Assembly (NCBI GenBank): GCA_037975125.1
Contig: CM075857.1
Coordinates: forward strand, 93,434,626 to 93,498,625
Direction of reading: 5' to 3'
DNA: 64,000 nucleotides
From: Latrodectus hesperus
Taxonomy: Eukaryota; Arthropoda; Arachnida; Araneae; Theridiidae
Shown here: positions 53,889-64,000 of the stretch, one piece after another
Numbering within the stretch: the first letter of the stretch is position 1
Layout: the number at the start of each line of letters is the position of its first letter
Notes under the pieces: model-generated
What the model was told of the DNA's origin: nothing
Seen by the model: only the letters and a program-made list of their open reading frames with translations
The model's database searches: none
Position numbers and translations under genes: made by a program

Positions 53889-54337
53889 CTTCTTCTTCTT
53901 AGAGTTGAGTTTGTATGTCATTGGGCACCTCTGCATTTATCCGCATTTTGTACTGTTAACTCCAAACCCAATGTTTCCCAGTTCCAGTTGCTCGGGTCAC
54001 CCACTTTATTAATAAAGTCCGATAACCCTTTAATGGAGTCTAGGTGTAACTCTCTAGTATGGATGATGCCTAAAGAAGTTAATCTAGGGAGGGCAAGAGC
54101 CTCGCATTCGTAAATGATATGCATGGTTGTTTCCTCTTGCGTATGACATTTCCTGCAGATAGGGTCTAGCTGAAACAATCCCATTTTATGGAGGTGTTTT
54201 CTGAAATAGTAGTGCCCAATTATGAAGCCTACGATTAAACGTATCTTCTGCCTGGAGCATCTTAGAATTTCAGAGGCAATCCTCGCTGATGATCCACAGA
54301 TCATACTCCCACCTCCCTTTGTGAACTCGATAGACAT
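53889..54337 (-). pseudogene. Non-LTR retrotransposon C-terminal (RNase H end) fragment
   Basis: An open frame of 139 codons (54337 to stop 53918, minus strand) reads ...RCSRQKIRLIVGFIIGHYYF, then HLHKMGLFQLDPICRKCHTQ and HIIYECEALALPRL. This matches the pattern RLLTGH...HL..LGL...P.CR.C....ET..H.L.EC..L at the C-terminus of the RNase H/zinc-knuckle end of Jockey/I-type LINE ORF2 proteins. The 3' UTR is very short and ends in AAGAAGAAGAAGGGGG. The frame is intact but only the last part of the polyprotein is present, so it is a 5'-truncated copy. Confidence 0.82.
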
Positions 54338-54395
54338 TTTGTGGGTCGGGATTCGAATTCACTACAAATGAACGTCCTAATCAACCAAGATTCCA
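54338..54395 (-). repeat. tRNA-like SINE head upstream of the LINE fragment
   Basis: On the minus strand, TTGGTTGATTAGGACGTTCA then GTAGTGAATTCGAATCCCGA resembles the end of a tRNA-like head and aligns loosely with the F3 head at 46140-46195 (TTAGGGCGTCGTCCTCATT..., GTAGTGAGTTCAAATTCCGG). With the F3 tail on the other side, the LINE fragment appears to sit inside an F3 SINE. Confidence 0.5.
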
Positions 54396-57300
54396 AAATA
54401 TGTGTTTATGTATTCTTCATTAAGTTTATTCTAAACCTTAAAATTAATTGGTATTTATGAGAAAAAAAGTTTATGAATACAAAATTATGAGATTAAGTAC
54501 ATACAATTAAAATAGGAAAAATATACAGAGTAAGAAATTTACCATCATTAATAATTCGGTTTTTAAGTTTAAAACAGTTTATTTTCAATAAATTCTTTCA
54601 ATCCGTTTTTCTTTCCTCCTAACTGAGAAAATACAATTATTTTGCAAATTTTAATTTTAATTTCTAGTTAGTTTTATTTTCTATATTCATGGCGGAGAAA
54701 GTTTATTTGAATCTATGATATCTAGTAAAATATCGATGCTTTGAAAAAATTAATGGAAAACTCTTTTGTCTCAAAGAGTGAAAAAAAAAAAAGAATCTTC
54801 CATTATTTTTTTATCCACAGAAGTTTCCGTTCATTTTCTTCCAAAGAAATCATGATTTTATTATCACAAAACAGTTCATAAAATGATTGGGAATATTTCA
54901 TTTAAACATTTTATACGCAAAATATTGATAACTCTTAAAATATTGGATGAAAATAAACTAATTGGACATAATGGGGAAATTCCCTAGATTAATGCTTCCT
55001 ATTATCAATAAAATTTATGTTGCACCATATATTTTTGCATGTTACAGACATAAGTTCAAAAATACTTTTATTCTCAAGTATAGCATTATACTACTTTACT
55101 TGTCACGCCCAAAACTATTTTTTTAATTCCATTAAAAATTCTAATTCGAACCATTTTTTTTCACAAAATCCAATCAATTCACCCAATGTCTTCTTCCTGG
55201 ATTTATTATCTTAAAAGAAGTCATTTTAAACACCGCCCTTCAAAAGTTGAAACTACTATTTAAAAAACCTGTTATGCATAATGGAATACAATTCAACTTA
55301 ATTTACTAGCAACGATGCAACTAGCAATAAAAATTTAAACAAATAATATGGCAACATTGAACATAGAAATTGATGATAGAAAATGTCTTTAGTATTCTAG
55401 AGACCTCAGCTCCAAATTTGACTCAGCTTAACTGAAAGAACTTTTATTCATGAAGTTTTACGGTATAAAATGAGAGCATAAATATAAAACATGAATAACA
55501 TCATTCGAAATCTGCATTAAAAATGCAAAATATGTATTATGAATCTGAACCATTATGGATCGTTTAAGTTTTCTTATTCCCATTTTTCATTTTTAACGAA
55601 GTTCATGACAGAATAAAAAAATAAACATTTTGAACTCATAAAAGAATCGATAAAAGTTTAAATACAATTGCTATCAAAATAAATAACGCTCTTTTATCGG
55701 TATAAACTCATTAAACTGCCAGTATGGTTTTTTCAATGTTAAAGGCTTATAAGTTATTTATAAAAGCAATAAAACTAAACAAAAACAAATAAATTACAAA
55801 ACAATGAAAATATTTATACTACGATGATAATAAAAATGTACATTTTAATTAAAATGAATTGAAATTTTTTTCAGTAGCTGTAGATAAATGATGCTGAAAT
55901 TGATAAATAAATCCACTTAAAATCGTGCAAGAGAAATAAAAAATCTGTAGTAGATTTTATCTCATAAATATAATTATATAATTAATTATTCTATATATCT
56001 CCTAAGCTTAAAGATTGTTTCGCTTTTACTGTAGTCTGAAAATCGGTATTAAAAATATTTCTTAAAGATTGGTAAGGTGCACCTGGTACACATAAAAGTA
56101 GTTTAAGCTCAGATAAAATGATGTATTGTAAACTTGAATAACAATACATTAAATTTTAAGTATAACATACAATATAGAAGACATGGCTTTCAGGAGAAAA
56201 ATATTAATGTACCAGAAAATTATTAAATCAAAATTCGTATTGGTCAAATATTCGAGGATCTCATGGTATATGGGCATGGTCACATAAATTCTATTGATCT
56301 TTCTTACGGAAATTTATAAATTCATTAATTATTTGATATGCCGTATTATAAAAAAATAAAACAATTACAAAAATTTCTGGAAGTATTAATATATAAGAAA
56401 CTTTCCTATAATTTTTGTTTATTTCCGTATTTGTGGAATTTAGAAAAATGTTTAAGAATAGCAAAGTCAAATTTACATGTAGAATTTCTAAGCCCAGATG
56501 TACTTGTCAATCACTGTACTAGTCTTCCTTAAGTGAGCTTTATTTCCTTTTTTCTGCATTTAAAAAATCCAATGGTTACAGTTTTTCTTAATTCTTTATA
56601 AAATATAAATGTTTTTAATACTTTTTAAAAATTTTCAAAATTAAAACTTTTATAAACATGAGCACTTTATAAAGGAATGCACTTTTAACCGTTACCAAAT
56701 AAGCCGAATAAATTTATCTTTGTTTTTTCAGAGATATAATATCAATTTTAAGATTTTTACATCATTTATCAACTCTTTAGTAATACTATACTTATCTTAA
56801 TCTTTCTATTGTTTAAAAAGATTAAGATAAATGCTTTAAGATAAGATAAATTTAATGAATAAAAAATTTAATATAAGCGATTTTTTTTTAATGAATGAAA
56901 AATTTTTAATGAGAAACATCATTTTTACAATAGCATTTAATTTGATGTTTCACTGAATATTTTTATTTCCTTCTTTTAATAATATTTTTCAAATGAAAAT
57001 TAACAAAAATTTGTTTTAAATAAATATTTTACAAAGGTCACGTTATTAAAGTAACTATAACAAAAGTACTCATGGTGTACAATGGAAACATTACACCAGC
57101 TTTAAAAGTTTATTAAAAAAAATTTAATTGTTGCCTTGATTACACTTATAAAAACTTCTGCTTGAATCTTCTATAAAACCAAAAGTAATAATATTTTTTT
57201 ATTTTTTTACTTCATCACATTGGTCTTTTGATTGAAAGTTGAACTTCAAACGCTTCTTTTGTTTCAATTCTTAAAGTAACATCACCCATAAAGAGGCGAA

Positions 57301-57930
57301 CTACCTCTTAACTATCGAAGGGGAAAAAGATAAAAAAGAAAAAAATAATAATAATGGAACAATAGTGGAATCTCCTCAACTCTTCATTAAAAAATCGGCC
57401 TTGAACTTATCAGACAAATAAAAAAAGTTTGTTACGGAGAATTGAAGCGAAGTGGAAATGATGGTTGTCCGAACCGGAAACAAAAAATCAGAGAGCAAGC
57501 GTTCGTGGTCACCCATAAATTGAACATTTAACGGATTTTGCGGATTTATTTTTTTCAAAGCGAGTTCTAAGAGTTTTTAACCTGAGCGGACGAGTGGGGG
57601 TGACGATGTTATCAAACGATTATGAGCAGAACTTCTTCCTGTAAAACTACTTTTTTTTACCTATTCAGGGTATTGCATAATATTTCGAAGCCATCAGGAT
57701 TAACAGATTTTTTTTTTGGGTTAAACTTCATACCTTTCGCTTTTTGCTTACGTTTATATTTGTCTATAGATGCAGATTATTTTTAAATAAATTATAACGT
57801 GAAACAATTTCATGTTTCTTGAATTATTGTAATTTTATTTTTTTCAGTAAACCATCAAATTTTACACATTTTTGAAAACACGAAATTTAAAATATCAATA
57901 TTTACAATAATTTATATATAACACAGTGGT
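54396..57930. other. Gene-free AT-rich stretch
   Basis: No supported gene or TE. The interval 57290-57610 is less AT-rich, with a short minus-strand frame (57376-57558) that has no motif. Confidence 0.5.
56792..56830. repeat. Perfect 14-bp inverted repeat
   Basis: TTATCTTAATCTTT at 56792-56805 pairs with AAAGATTAAGATAA at 56817-56830 across an 11-nt loop. The word AAGATAAGATAAAT follows nearby. Confidence 0.85.
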
Positions 57931-57942
57931 ATTGTAAAGAAT

Positions 57943-58223
57943 CCGCCCAACCTGTCTAGTGGTCAGCGTGCCTGACTGCGGATAGGTAGGTCCTGGGTTT
58001 GAATCCCGGTTCGGGCGTGGATGTACTTTCTCTCTCTATCTATCCTGTCTTTGTCCCTTCCTTGTATGAATGGGTTGTGAATGGTTGCCTACCCTATAAA
58101 CGGGTCCCTATGGCATGTGTGTACTGAGGAAGTCGGACTCCCCACCTAAAATGGTTCAGTTGGAAAAGTGGAGCAGCGCACCCCATTTTGCCAGCCTAGC
58201 TGGTACACGATAACAGTAACAAC
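57943..58223 (+). repeat. tRNA-derived SINE, family F1, tail a, complete
   Basis: Complete 281-bp copy with a perfect 12-bp target duplication, ATTGTAAAGAAT (57931-57942 and 58224-58235). The head carries TAGTGGTCAGCGTGCCTGAC and GGGTTTGAATCCCGG. The tail is the a type (GAAGTCGGACTCCCCACC, GTGGAGCAGCGCACCCC, CCAGCCTAGCTGGTACACG) ending CAGTAACAAC. It is the best reference copy of F1a in the window. Confidence 0.96.
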
Positions 58224-58457
58224 ATTGTAAAGAATATTTAGTTTTATATAAAACAATATACATAAAATTCGAAGTTAAATGAAATGAAATTGCGTAATTT
58301 TAAGAACTTTAGTTTTGGAGAGCTCGGCTTCATTATGGAGACACCATGTGTTTTAATTAGTCGACTTCTTGCATATTGATTGATAAGAAATTTCAATATT
58401 CAACTGTCACCCTTTAATTTAGAGCTTTTATATATGACGTTTTTTAAATCTGTGTTT

Positions 58458-58767
58458 GCCGCCAAACTTGTCTAGTGGTCACCGTGCCTGACTGCGGATA
58501 AGGAGGTCCTGGGTTCTAATCCTGGTACGGGCATGGATGTACTTACTCTCTCTATCTATCCTGTCTTTGTTCTTTCCTTGTATGAATGAGGTGTGAATGG
58601 TTGCCTACCCTATAAACGGGTACCTAAGGCATGTGTCTAGAGCAAAATCGTACTTTCACCTTCATGGTGCTCTGATTAAAACGAAAGACGCTCCCAATTG
58701 ACTTAAATTCACATAGCCAAGGCATAGCGAGCTTGGCTTGTCCAAGTGTCATTAGTAACAACAACAA
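58458..58767 (+). repeat. tRNA-derived SINE, family F1, tail b, complete
   Basis: 310-bp copy with a 13-bp target duplication containing two mismatches (TAAATCTGTGTTT at 58445-58457, TAAATCTATGCTT at 58768-58780). The head and body match F1a. After GGCATGTGTCTA it switches to the b tail (TACTTTCACCTTCATGGTGC, CTTAAATTCACATAGCCA, GCGAGCTTGGCTTGTCC), ending AGTAACAACAACAA. It is the best reference copy of F1b, only about 235 bp from an F1a copy. A minus-strand frame across its 3' end (58624-58815) is a shadow. Confidence 0.95.
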
Positions 58768-58780
58768 TAAATCTATGCTT

Positions 58781-59766
58781 ATTTCATTAAAAAAACGAAT
58801 AGGAAATGGAATCATTTTGAAGCTAAGCCAATTAGAGGCTGCTTCGATCGAACAATTTATACGTGCCTTTATTCAGCTTTATATTTTTTATACCTGTCTT
58901 TAAATTTCAATATGTAAATAGGCATCAATCTTAAATTTAATTTGAGATTATAATTCATAAATTAGTGTTTATTTTTCACGCGGTTACTAAGGGTTTGAAA
59001 TTTAGAAAGAATCGAATAAATTTATCATTTTAAAACATATAAAGCGAATTTGGAAATAATAAATGAATAAAATAAAATTTGAAGTTTTTAAATTTATGCA
59101 ATCAATTTTTATTCATCATTTATTAAATATTTTCCCTTTTCTAATTGCAGCAAAACGCACGTTTATATTTCCTTATTTATAGCAATTCTCAGGCATTTTG
59201 AGAGTACCATAATTCCCAGAGAAAGCATCTTGGAATTTGTAATTAAAAGTTAAATATTAACAACGGTGCTTACGTATGCTAATATAATAAAAATAATTTT
59301 AAAAATATCTTAATGTGGTTTTTACAAATTGTGAGGAATGTATAAAAGTGTCATTTAGTACCAGGATTCTTTAAAATGCTGAAAATAAACATTCCCAAAT
59401 GAAAACATTTTGCAGCAAGTAAACGAATTGGCAATTTGGATTTTTGCCATTCTTATTCCGCTCAGGATTGTATAATAGAAATGATAGTGAAGTGCATCGC
59501 ATTTTATAAGTTTCTCTAGTTATTATAGTTCGCTGAAATTACGCTTTTAATAAGAATACATTTCCAGATTTCTTGTTTTCTTCATTCAATTCATTATGAT
59601 AAATATTGTCTTTTGTGACTTTTTTTCCTCTTAATAAACAAATATAAATGTATTTAGTGAAAATAAGTATTTTTTTAATATTTTTTATTCATAATACGCT
59701 TCTGAGATATGTTTTCGTTTTACCCTGCGAACATTCTGAAGATGAAATGCGGTATATTACTTCATA
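58781..59766. other. Gene-free AT-rich stretch
   Basis: No supported feature between the SINE pair and the hAT element. Confidence 0.55.
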
Positions 59767-59774
59767 GTTTAAAG

Positions 59775-60808
59775 AATAGGTTCCCAAAGTGGTCCAGGTG
59801 GACCCTCAGGGGTCCATAGGAGACCACACGGGGGTCCATGTAGACGTAAAAAGAAAACAGGGGCTCGCAAGTAGTAAGTGGGGGTCCACGAAATATTTTC
59901 TGGTTTTCATAATAAAGAACAAAAATTTTGGCTTGGATTTACTTATCAACGTAGGTAAGTAGCATCATTCACTAGGTAGGTACTCAAAAATATTCGCGAC
60001 TTAGTTCAAACACAGAATTGAATAGAACAATGGGTAATAGTACAGGTATACACCACATGTTGAGACTTACAAAGTGCTGCGCATGCGCCCGCTCGTCCGG
60101 GGTACTTGTTTAGACCTGCAAAGGGATGAAATGCGACTTGCGCTGTGCTTGCCATCTATATTAGGCGCCAATTCTCCCAGTATCCGCACTTGTCACAAAT
60201 AGCATGTCTTGACGAGGATATTCAGACTTACGCTCAACATTTAAACATCCTGCATGTTGACTTCAAAAATAGATTTGAAGATATTCTGACGATGGAAATA
60301 CCACCATGGATCATAACACTTTTTGATGAAACGGTGAGATAAATTTTTGGTAGAGCGTTTCTCTCGTCACATCTTGTTGAAAGATGTCTTAGTGCCGTTA
60401 CCAACCTGTTAACAAAAAAAAGGAGCAGATTGAACATCACAGAATGGGGATATTTGAGATTATTTCTTTCAAAACTGAAGCCAAATATTGATACTTTGTT
60501 ATCAATTCATCAAATACACCCATTTCATTAAAAGTACGACTATTTTTTATTATTGATTTATATTTCAGAGTTCATTGTTGATTGTTTGTAATAATAAATG
60601 TTTAATGTTTTTCTTGTATAACCACAAGTATTTTAATAAATCGGACACAAGAAAATGTACTATTTTTTTTTCTTCTTAACTCCCCCAATTTAAGATGATA
60701 TTTTTTAGGAGATTTGGGAATACAATAGAAATGTAGCAGCAGGGGGTGTACTGAAAATAGTAAAACTTTGAAAGTGGTCCACGAGAAAAAAAAGTTTGGG
60801 AACCTATG
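59775..60808 (+). mobile_element. Internally deleted hAT transposon
   Basis: 1,034-bp element. The inverted ends read AATAGGTTCCCAAAG at the left and, in reverse, CATAGGTTCCCAAAC at the right. It has a perfect 8-bp target duplication, GTTTAAAG (59767-59774 and 60809-60816). It retains the 3' part of a hAT transposase reading frame (60145-60531) but lacks the N-terminal zinc finger and most catalytic sequence, so it is non-autonomous. Its outer parts are shared with the MITE at 2352-2811. Confidence 0.94.
60145..60531 (+). pseudogene. hAT transposase C-terminal remnant
   Basis: One reading frame interrupted by a stop at 60340-60342. The first part reads DIQTYAQHLNILHVDFKNRF and EDILTMEIPPWI. 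The second part reads LSAVTNLLTKKRSRL, then YLRLFLSKLKPNID and HQIHPFH, the hallmark hAT C-terminal dimerisation block (Ser-Ala-...-Lys-Lys-Arg-Asn-Arg-Leu, then D/Y-LR-L-L-...-P-I). This subgroup is often annotated as ZBED5- or SCAN-domain-like proteins. The residues normally lying between the two parts are missing, so there is an internal deletion as well as the stop. It would have acted in the nucleus on the element's own ends. Confidence 0.9.
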
Positions 60809-60816
60809 GTTTAAAG

Positions 60817-63800
60817 TTTTGCGACGGTGAAAATGATACAATTCTGAGTCATTTTTCCCGAATATAATGTTTATGCCGATTCAGCCTTTATTGCAGAAAT
60901 TATATCCTTTTGCATCAGATATTATAATATTTTGATGTCTTTATGATGAAACATAATTTTTCTAGACTTAAATAATCGTTATGCATTTACAAACTAATTG
61001 AGCCAGTTAACCATTTACAAAAATTACTTCTGTTTTGGAAAAAAAAATCTATTATTTTTTAAATTTTTACTTAGAAAATTTTCTAATAAATTATCTCATG
61101 AATTGATCCATCAACTCACTTATATTATTTCATTAACGTAGTGTTAAATCATGTAATTCAATCGTTGTCGTTTCATTAGCCTGTATTTGTTTATTCGAAG
61201 TGTTGCTGCATGCAATCATCACCTCATAATTTTGAATTAAATAATGACATTGACATATTTTCCGCCATTTTCTTTTCCAAAACTTTTATACCATGCTGTG
61301 ACAATTATATCGTTATCAACAATAAAAGCCAAATTAGATCAATACAATCATCTGTGATTAAGTGAAGAGATTTGTGACATCGATTTTTCTGCAGATGAAG
61401 TTTTTACTTTCGGAATCAATGGTTAATGTCCAATGTGGAGGCCATTGTTAGTGGTCACTCAAATGATGACCATAGGTGGAAAAGCTCGAATTTGATGTTC
61501 TTATGCGAAATGATATTTAAAAAATTCCGGTATCAATCAAAGTACTAATGTTAATTCTTGGGATTCACCTATTCTCAAAATAAATGTTAATATAAATAGA
61601 TTTATCAACACACACATTTTACATGAAGTTGAATCAAAATCTTTGAAAAAAACTTAGGAATAATAATTTGAATAAATATTTAAAAATATATATAAATATG
61701 CGAAAAAATATGTGCAACAACATAAAAACAAAATTTAGAAACTATAATTAAGTATGAAATAACCTTAAATATAATAAATATTGAATAAATATTAGAATAA
61801 ATATAGACAAATTTATTCGCTTCTATTTATAGAAAAATTAACGAAATTTAAAGGGTGCAGTAAATGGACTAGCATTTAATAATATTTATTTCAATAAATA
61901 AGAGATAACGAATATAATTAAAAAAAAGCAAACCACACAAAATAATTTGAGTTAAAGAAGTTAATTACTATTTATAAAATATTAAATATAAAATGTTTGA
62001 TTATTTTTCATTCGAATGCATTTGCTACTCTACTATATTAATCGAATCCTAAGATAATGATTTCAATTTACATTTTAAAGCAAGATGATGAAAAAAGTTT
62101 GCTATTACGAAAAGTAATTATGATAGTTTTTAATAAATTTTAATTAAAATATATATTTTAAAATTAATTTAATATTATTTCTGTATTTCAAATTTACATT
62201 TGCAGCTGAAAAAATTTAATTTATAAAAAGATAATCTTTTTTAAAATATAAGATAAAAGCATGGCAAACATTTTTTAAAAGAAAATCTCTGATGGTATGA
62301 CATTTTCGAGAATAAAAAATAAGAAAATATTAAATTTATTTTATAATTTATAATATAAAATAACATGTCATTATTTTTTTTATTTATTTTTTTTTTGAAA
62401 AAAAATTTATAAAATACTCCAAATAACTTTTTCACATTATATTTTTCAATAGATAACTTTTAAGTAAATTATCAAAAGTAAACATTTTTTTAAATATTAT
62501 TACTTTAAAATCTTAAGATGATTTGTAATTTTAAAAAAATACATGGTAAGGAATTTAATTGAAAGTTGAATACATTAAATTTTCTTCTGTAGATGACAAT
62601 AAAAAAAGCCATTCACATTTTTATTTTTAATGGCTTCCCTTTTTTTTAATGCCAATTCATCGCCAAGGGTGCCGACACGTATTGTTTTCAGTAGAGAAAA
62701 GAACGTTAGACAACTTGATTGCTCTAGCTTGCATTAAGATCTTGGGTCAAACGGTACTGCAGAGAGAAAAAAAATTTTAACAAAAGAGTGAAAATGATGT
62801 TAACAACAAAAAAAATTACACGACATGCCATCAATGAGATGAAGATGGATCTCTGCGAAAAGATGGATTATCCATTCTTCTCTTTAGCAGAGGCAAACGA
62901 GTCCGATTCATCACTCACAAGCTAGGCTTTTATGGCGGCGACAAATACTTAGGTTCTTGAAGCTAATTGCGCGCAATTCAAATATTTAATCAACAACTTC
63001 GACAGATGCTTGATTTAAGGGAGTTCTTTAATAAAGCTGCCATTTTTTCAAGCATTGGTGAATCTGAATATAATAGAACAAATGCCATCAACTTCGGAAT
63101 TCTTTTGAATACAATGATTTACCGTATCTGAAGATTACAATTTAATTGTGACAATCGGTTCACAGTTGAAAACGACTAAGAACATAAACAACATTCCAAG
63201 ATACAATTTGTTAAAATGAATTTTATTACTTAAAAATAATTAAAAATTATATTAATTATTCAGTGAGATTAAAACAACTATTAATTTGTTAATAACACAA
63301 CTCTGATTAACGTAAATATTACTTTATTATTAAGTTTTAAGGTGTTATTATTCTTTGCTTACTATCTTCAGAGATTAAAGAAAAAATATTTCATAATAAT
63401 TTTATACAGTACAAAATTATATAACACCAAAATTAAAATCAATTCATATATTTATTCCATCTGTATGAATACAGAAAAAAAACACATTTGAATATCTGGT
63501 GATGAAGCAAGCATAAACACAATGATTTAGAATAATATGTAAATATCAGCGATTACAAATGCAATTGCACCACATGACTTATTCCTCCTTGTTCAATAGC
63601 TGTTGATGGAACATAAAAGCTGCATTATGTCTCAAAGTAACAAATAGATTTAAAATAATTTATATTAATTATGGCATTATATATGTTGGATGTACCAGTA
63701 TCTGCACACTCTTATGCAGCTTCATATATTCAGTAAGATAATAAGCTTGTGGTATATTCAAACATTGCAGAAATGGATTTACTATAGTAAGATTCAAATT

Positions 63801-63890
63801 TGATGTTCAAATTAATTTCCATCTCATAGACTTTTCACAGAGAGTTTACCATTAATAGATGGTTATATATCGCAATAGAGGATTTCTGGA
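60817..63890. other. Gene-free AT-rich stretch, GC-richer at 62640-63070
   Basis: Mostly low-complexity AT. The interval 62640-63070 has more balanced composition and words such as GCCAAGGGTGCCGACACG and TTTATGGCGGCGACAAA, but no coherent frame or known repeat. Confidence 0.5.
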
Positions 63891-63914
63891 AAAGTAACAA
63901 TTATCTCTCGTTAT

Positions 63915-63990
63915 TCAACAAAGGCAGTTTTGAACTAGTGACCTTGTATTATAATGAGCCTGATGACGTCACTATAAGCCCGAGTAAGAT
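63915..63990 (-). repeat. Possible decayed SINE head at the window edge
   Basis: On the minus strand GGGCTTATAGTGACGTCATC followed about 35 bp later by CACTAGTTCAAAACTGCC has tRNA-like A/B box order and spacing. The body, if any, matches no other SINE in the window. Confidence 0.35.
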
Positions 63991-64000
63991 GTTTGCATTA

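Overview
The window is eukaryotic, very AT-rich, non-coding nuclear DNA packed with decayed transposable elements. The likeliest source is an arthropod, plausibly an arachnid such as a spider. This rests on tRNA-derived SINEs, Tc1-like, hAT and non-LTR fragments of arthropod type, long (TA)n arrays, the absence of bacterial-style gene packing, and my impression that the main SINE family resembles spider repeats; the taxonomic call is inference. No intact host gene is visible. Nearly all long reading frames are chance frames or microsatellite translations. The window could be intergenic or lie inside a very large intron.

Layout. 0-4 kb: a (TA)n array, a GC-richer block, then an old Tc1-like transposase copy (minus strand) split by a 460-bp hAT MITE with a perfect 8-bp target duplication, then a SINE. 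4-12 kb: mostly AT-rich DNA with a TIR element at 7.6 kb and a minus-strand SINE at 9.2 kb. 12-19 kb: two 5'-truncated LINE 3' ends, a frameshifted unknown coding-like stretch at 15 kb, a long hairpin, and two MITEs of different families with perfect 8-bp duplications at 18.0-18.8 kb. 19-31 kb: mostly featureless, with two weak candidate exons, a SINE split by a solo-LTR-like insertion at 25.8-26.4 kb, and a 100-bp (TA)n array next to a GC-rich island. 34.8-35.7 kb: a degenerate minisatellite interrupted by two SINEs in opposite orientation. 37-42 kb: (TA)n, a 27-bp tandem repeat, a Tc1/mariner-type transposase relic and another SINE family. 46-47 kb: a SINE and two very long (TA)n arrays. 49.9-54.4 kb: two candidate exons, a 180-bp MITE, and a LINE RNase H-end fragment lying between a tRNA-like head and a SINE tail. 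57.9-60.8 kb: two neighbouring SINEs with different tails and a 1,034-bp internally deleted hAT element that is the longer relative of the MITE at 2.35 kb.

There is no gene pathway to describe. The value lies in the repeat history: at least three terminal-inverted-repeat families with 8-bp duplications, modular SINEs that exchange 3' tails and share AAC-rich ends, and several datable nested insertions. No strong case for a new functional system was found. The most testable unknowns are the unclassified MITE families, the SINE tail exchange, the frameshifted ORF at 15 kb and a few candidate exons.
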